This document shows, one piece after another, positions 61,494-64,000 of a stretch of 64,000 nucleotides of DNA. This DNA is from Gammaproteobacteria bacterium (GTDB lineage Bacteria > Pseudomonadota > Gammaproteobacteria > Ga0077536). Within the stretch, counting starts at the first letter, position 1. Each line of letters begins with the position of its first letter. The notes beneath the pieces were generated by a model, which made no database searches, had not been told where the DNA came from, and saw only the letters and a list, made by a program, of their open reading frames with translations. The position numbers and the translations under genes were made by a program. The stretch covers positions 124,001-188,000 of the forward strand of contig JACPPA010000016.1 of the NCBI GenBank assembly GCA_016191285.1, written 5' to 3'.

Positions 61494-61558
61494 TGTGGGA
61501 GCCGCTTTAGCGGCGAAATCATCGGATAGGTTGTATTCGCGGCTAAAGCCGCTCCCAC
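61494..61558. repeat. family A palindrome between nrtB and the ATPase gene
   Basis: A clean inverted pair (GTGGGAGCCGCTTTAGCGGCGAA, loop, ATTCGCGGCTAAAGCCGCTCCCAC) lying within the operon. Confidence 0.85.
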
Positions 61559-61600
61559 CAAACCAACCACCGGATCAACGAAGTTCATTGCGGGACCACA

Positions 61601-62614
61601 CTAACCGCGCGAGTAACTGGCGAGCTGTTGGATGCTCTGCATCACGCGATCGAGCAAAAAGCCAATCAGCCCAATCACGAACACCGCGACCATCATCCGG
61701 CCCAAGGATTGCGCGCTGCCGTTTTGAAATTCATCCCACACGAATTTCCCCAGGCCCGGGTTCTGGGCGAGCATTTCGGCCGCGATCAACACCATCCAAC
61801 CCACGCCCAAGGACAGCCGCAGCCCGGTGAAAATGAGCGGTAGCGCCGAGGGGATTACAATTTTGGTGATGCGGGTATACCAACTCAGATTCAGCACACG
61901 GGCGACATTAATGAGGTCTTTGTCGACCGCGCCGACGCCGAGTGCGGTGTTGATCAAGGTTGGCCATAACGAGCACAAGGTCACCGTGATGGCGGAGGTG
62001 ATAAACGATTTTTCGAACACGCCGTCCTGCGTGGTGTAAACCGCGCTGACCGCCAACGTCACGATCGGCAGCCATGCCAGCGGCGACACCGGTTTGAAAA
62101 TTTGAATCAGGGGATTCAGCGCGGCCTGGATCACGCGATTGGTCCCGCACAACACCCCCAATGGCACCGCGATCAAGGTCGCGATGACGAAGCCCGTAAA
62201 CACGGTTTTCAAGCTGGTCACGATCTGATCGAGGAAGGTGGCTTTACCGGTCCATGCATGCACACTGACCGCGGCCGCCGGATCCGCTTTCAAGCGCTCC
62301 GCGTTCCGCACGGCTTGACGATCGTAGAACGCAGTGGCTTTCGCGCGTTCGGCACGATGGGCATCGATTAACCCGTTAAACGCAGACCATACTTCAGCCG
62401 GCCCGGGTATCGAACCCAGACTGGTTTTGATGCCGGCCGCCGTGACCTGCCACACGCCGAGGAAGGCGATCAGCGCGAGGGCTGGAACCCCAATTTGAAA
62501 ACCAAGACTGCGCAGCTGCACGGCCGGCGCATCGCCGACGCATAGCCGAACCACTGGGGCGAGCCACGTCAAGCCGATACGTTCTAGAAATGAGGCGATT
62601 GAAAAAACGTTCAT
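61601..62614 (-). CDS. nrtB: nitrate ABC transporter permease
   Basis: A 337-residue inner-membrane permease of the NrtB/SsuC/TauC group. It has a first helix at [21 protein letters not shown], a long periplasmic or loop insert (residues about 75-125), then [21 protein letters not shown] and the coupling motif region [48 protein letters not shown] (EAA-like loop). Start ATG 62614; the longer frame includes antisense of nrtA. It follows nrtA by 34 nt. Confidence 0.92.
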   Translation of the reverse strand: MNVFSIASFLERIGLTWLAPVVRLCVGDAPAVQLRSLGFQIGVPALALIAFLGVWQVTAAGIKTSLGSIPGPAEVWSAFNGLIDAHRAERAKATAFYDRQAVRNAERLKADPAAAVSVHAWTGKATFLDQIVTSLKTVFTGFVIATLIAVPLGVLCGTNRVIQAALNPLIQIFKPVSPLAWLPIVTLAVSAVYTTQDGVFEKSFITSAITVTLCSLWPTLINTALGVGAVDKDLINVARVLNLSWYTRITKIVIPSALPLIFTGLRLSLGVGWMVLIAAEMLAQNPGLGKFVWDEFQNGSAQSLGRMMVAVFVIGLIGFLLDRVMQSIQQLASYSRG

Positions 62615-62648
62615 GCGAGATCCCTCGATCGGACAAAAGTTCGTGTGC

Positions 62649-63977
62649 TTACTTTGCCGCCACGGCGTCCTTGCGGCCAATCGGCAATTTGGCGAGATAG
62701 GCATTGGGATGTTTGCCATCGAACTCAACGCCATCGATAAAGCCGGCATTTGGCGCCAGATAGCCGTCCGCCGCTGGCAGCGCCTCGAGTTTGACTTTGC
62801 CGCTGGCCTGTAGCGCATCCGCGGCGGTGCGATAAATATCCGGGCGATAAACCTTTTGCGCGACGTCGGCGTACCAGGCGTCCGGTTTAGCGTCCGCGAT
62901 CTGCCCCCAGCGGCGCATCTGCGTCAGGTACCAAACGGCGTCTGAATAGAATGGATAGCTCGCATGTTCACCGTAGTAACGATTGAACATCGGCTTCGCG
63001 CGCACGTCGCCGGCTTCGAATTGATACTGCCCGGTGATCGGCCCTTCAATCACCGCGACATCGGCGCCTACGTAATCCGGCCGCGACAAGATCTGCGCGA
63101 GTTCCTTGCGATTCGCCCCGTTCTCGGCATCCAACCACACGGCAGCGCGAATCAGCGCCTTGACCACGGCCTTGGTGGTATTCGGGTTCTTGGCGACGAA
63201 ATCGGCGCGCATGCCAAAAATTTTCTCCGGCGTACGCTGCCAGATCTCATCGGCCGTGATCACGGGTACGCCAATCCCCTTGCGTACCGCCTGCTGATTC
63301 CACGGCTCACCGACACTGAAACCATGAATGGTGCCGGACTCGAGTGTCGCCGGCATTTGCGGCGGCGGAGTTACCGAGAGCAAGACGTCACCGTCGGTCT
63401 GCCCGGTGCTATCGCTTGCCGAGTAGTAGCCGGGGTTCACACCGCCGGCCGCGAGCCAGTAGCGCAGCAGGTAGTTGTGCGTCGAGGTTGGGAAGACCAT
63501 CGCGAGATTGAACTTCTTGCCCGCCGTCTTGAAGGTATCGATGACGGGCTTCAGCGCCTCCGCTTTGATCGGATGCAACGGCTTGCCGCTGTCGGTCGCG
63601 ATCTTCGGCTTCATAAGGCCCCACACTTCATTCGACACGGTGATTGCCAGCGTGTTGACGCCCATCGCAAAGGGCGTCACCAGCGCGGCTTGAGTCCCGA
63701 ACCCTATCGCGGCGCTCAGCGGTTGGCCGGGCAACATATGCGAACCATCGAGCGAGCCATCAATCACGCGATCCAGCACCACCTTCCAATTGGCCTGCGC
63801 TTCGAGCGTGACATAGAGTCCTTCGTCTTCGAAAAAGCCCTTTTCGTAGGCCACGATCAGCGGCGCGCAATCGGTGAGTTTGATGAAGCCGAATTTCAAT
63901 TCCTGACGTTCGAGCGCATCGCCCGCGCGCGCATTCACGCTAAGCGCCGTGACTAGCACGCCAAGCATCAAAGGCAT
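62649..63977 (-). CDS. nrtA: nitrate-binding protein of ABC transporter (5' end may lie outside)
   Basis: A periplasmic solute-binding protein of the NrtA/NasF/CmpA type, 442 residues from ATG 63977. Hallmarks: [90 protein letters not shown], and [17 protein letters not shown]. The frame stays open past 63977 to the window edge (TFAVRRL before the Met), and the signal sequence [17 protein letters not shown] would be better with that basic lead, so the true start may be beyond 64000. It is the first visible gene of the operon; any promoter is outside. Confidence 0.92.
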   Translation of the reverse strand: MPLMLGVLVTALSVNARAGDALERQELKFGFIKLTDCAPLIVAYEKGFFEDEGLYVTLEAQANWKVVLDRVIDGSLDGSHMLPGQPLSAAIGFGTQAALVTPFAMGVNTLAITVSNEVWGLMKPKIATDSGKPLHPIKAEALKPVIDTFKTAGKKFNLAMVFPTSTHNYLLRYWLAAGGVNPGYYSASDSTGQTDGDVLLSVTPPPQMPATLESGTIHGFSVGEPWNQQAVRKGIGVPVITADEIWQRTPEKIFGMRADFVAKNPNTTKAVVKALIRAAVWLDAENGANRKELAQILSRPDYVGADVAVIEGPITGQYQFEAGDVRAKPMFNRYYGEHASYPFYSDAVWYLTQMRRWGQIADAKPDAWYADVAQKVYRPDIYRTAADALQASGKVKLEALPAADGYLAPNAGFIDGVEFDGKHPNAYLAKLPIGRKDAVAAK

Positions 63978-64000
63978 TAAACGGCGAACGGCAAAGGTGG

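Noticed and set aside
62964-63956. 330-residue plus-strand open frame
   Set aside because: Antisense of nrtA, whose protein is a clear family match; no independent start signals.

Overview
This 64 kb window is GC-rich proteobacterial DNA, most likely from a gamma- or betaproteobacterium that degrades aromatics aerobically. The basis is a dmp-type phenol hydroxylase and catechol meta-cleavage operon, a DUF1302/DUF1329/RND export-type module, a BtuB gene behind a cobalamin riboswitch, and many REP-like palindromes. There is no rRNA, tRNA or ribosomal protein gene, so genus cannot be assigned.

About 240-17,900 (+): one long aromatic-catabolic run. It starts with the lower meta pathway (dmpC, E, F, G, H). 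Next comes an unusual four-gene insert: a two-subunit PEP-synthase-like pair resembling phenylphosphate synthase (or CreHI), a half-size MetE-like zinc methyltransferase, and a HAD phosphatase. After that lie a first catechol 2,3-dioxygenase, a 2-hydroxychromene-2-carboxylate-isomerase-like protein, the complete multicomponent phenol hydroxylase (dmpKLMNOP), a ferredoxin and a second catechol 2,3-dioxygenase. dmpD, dmpI and a DmpR-type regulator are not in the window. About 18,060-25,100 (+) has its own likely promoter and encodes a YCF48-like lipoprotein, an RND transporter, a DUF1329 protein and a DUF1302 barrel, probably for movement of hydrophobic compounds across the envelope.

About 25,100-28,000 is a rearranged patch: repeats, a truncated second copy of a metallo-beta-lactamase-fold gene, a HigBA/RelE-like toxin-antitoxin pair, the intact parent gene, and a 186-bp MITE-like element made of successive hairpins. 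Then follow the divergent homogentisate genes (FAH-like, hmgA) and a persulfide-response locus (Blh-like hydrolase, palindromic operator, BigR/SqrR-like ArsR repressor, two YeeE/YedE half-transporters, an SDR).

About 34,000-37,000 holds an HU-like protein with a strong terminator, then the cobalamin riboswitch and btuB. About 37,000-49,600 holds small genes (GFA, DUF1631-like), an alpha-glucan cluster (two GH57 enzymes divergent from glgB, then glucokinase), a DadA-type oxidoreductase, an SMP-30 protein, CorA and a cupin. About 49,700-52,055 is a LemA-TPM-TPM set.

About 51,980-64,000 (-) is a complete nitrate assimilation operon: nrtA, nrtB, a tandem-ATPase nrtCD fusion, nirB, nirD, nasA, a TrpD2-like gene and the siroheme methyltransferase cobA that supplies nitrite reductase. 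Three families of short palindromic repeats punctuate most operon boundaries.
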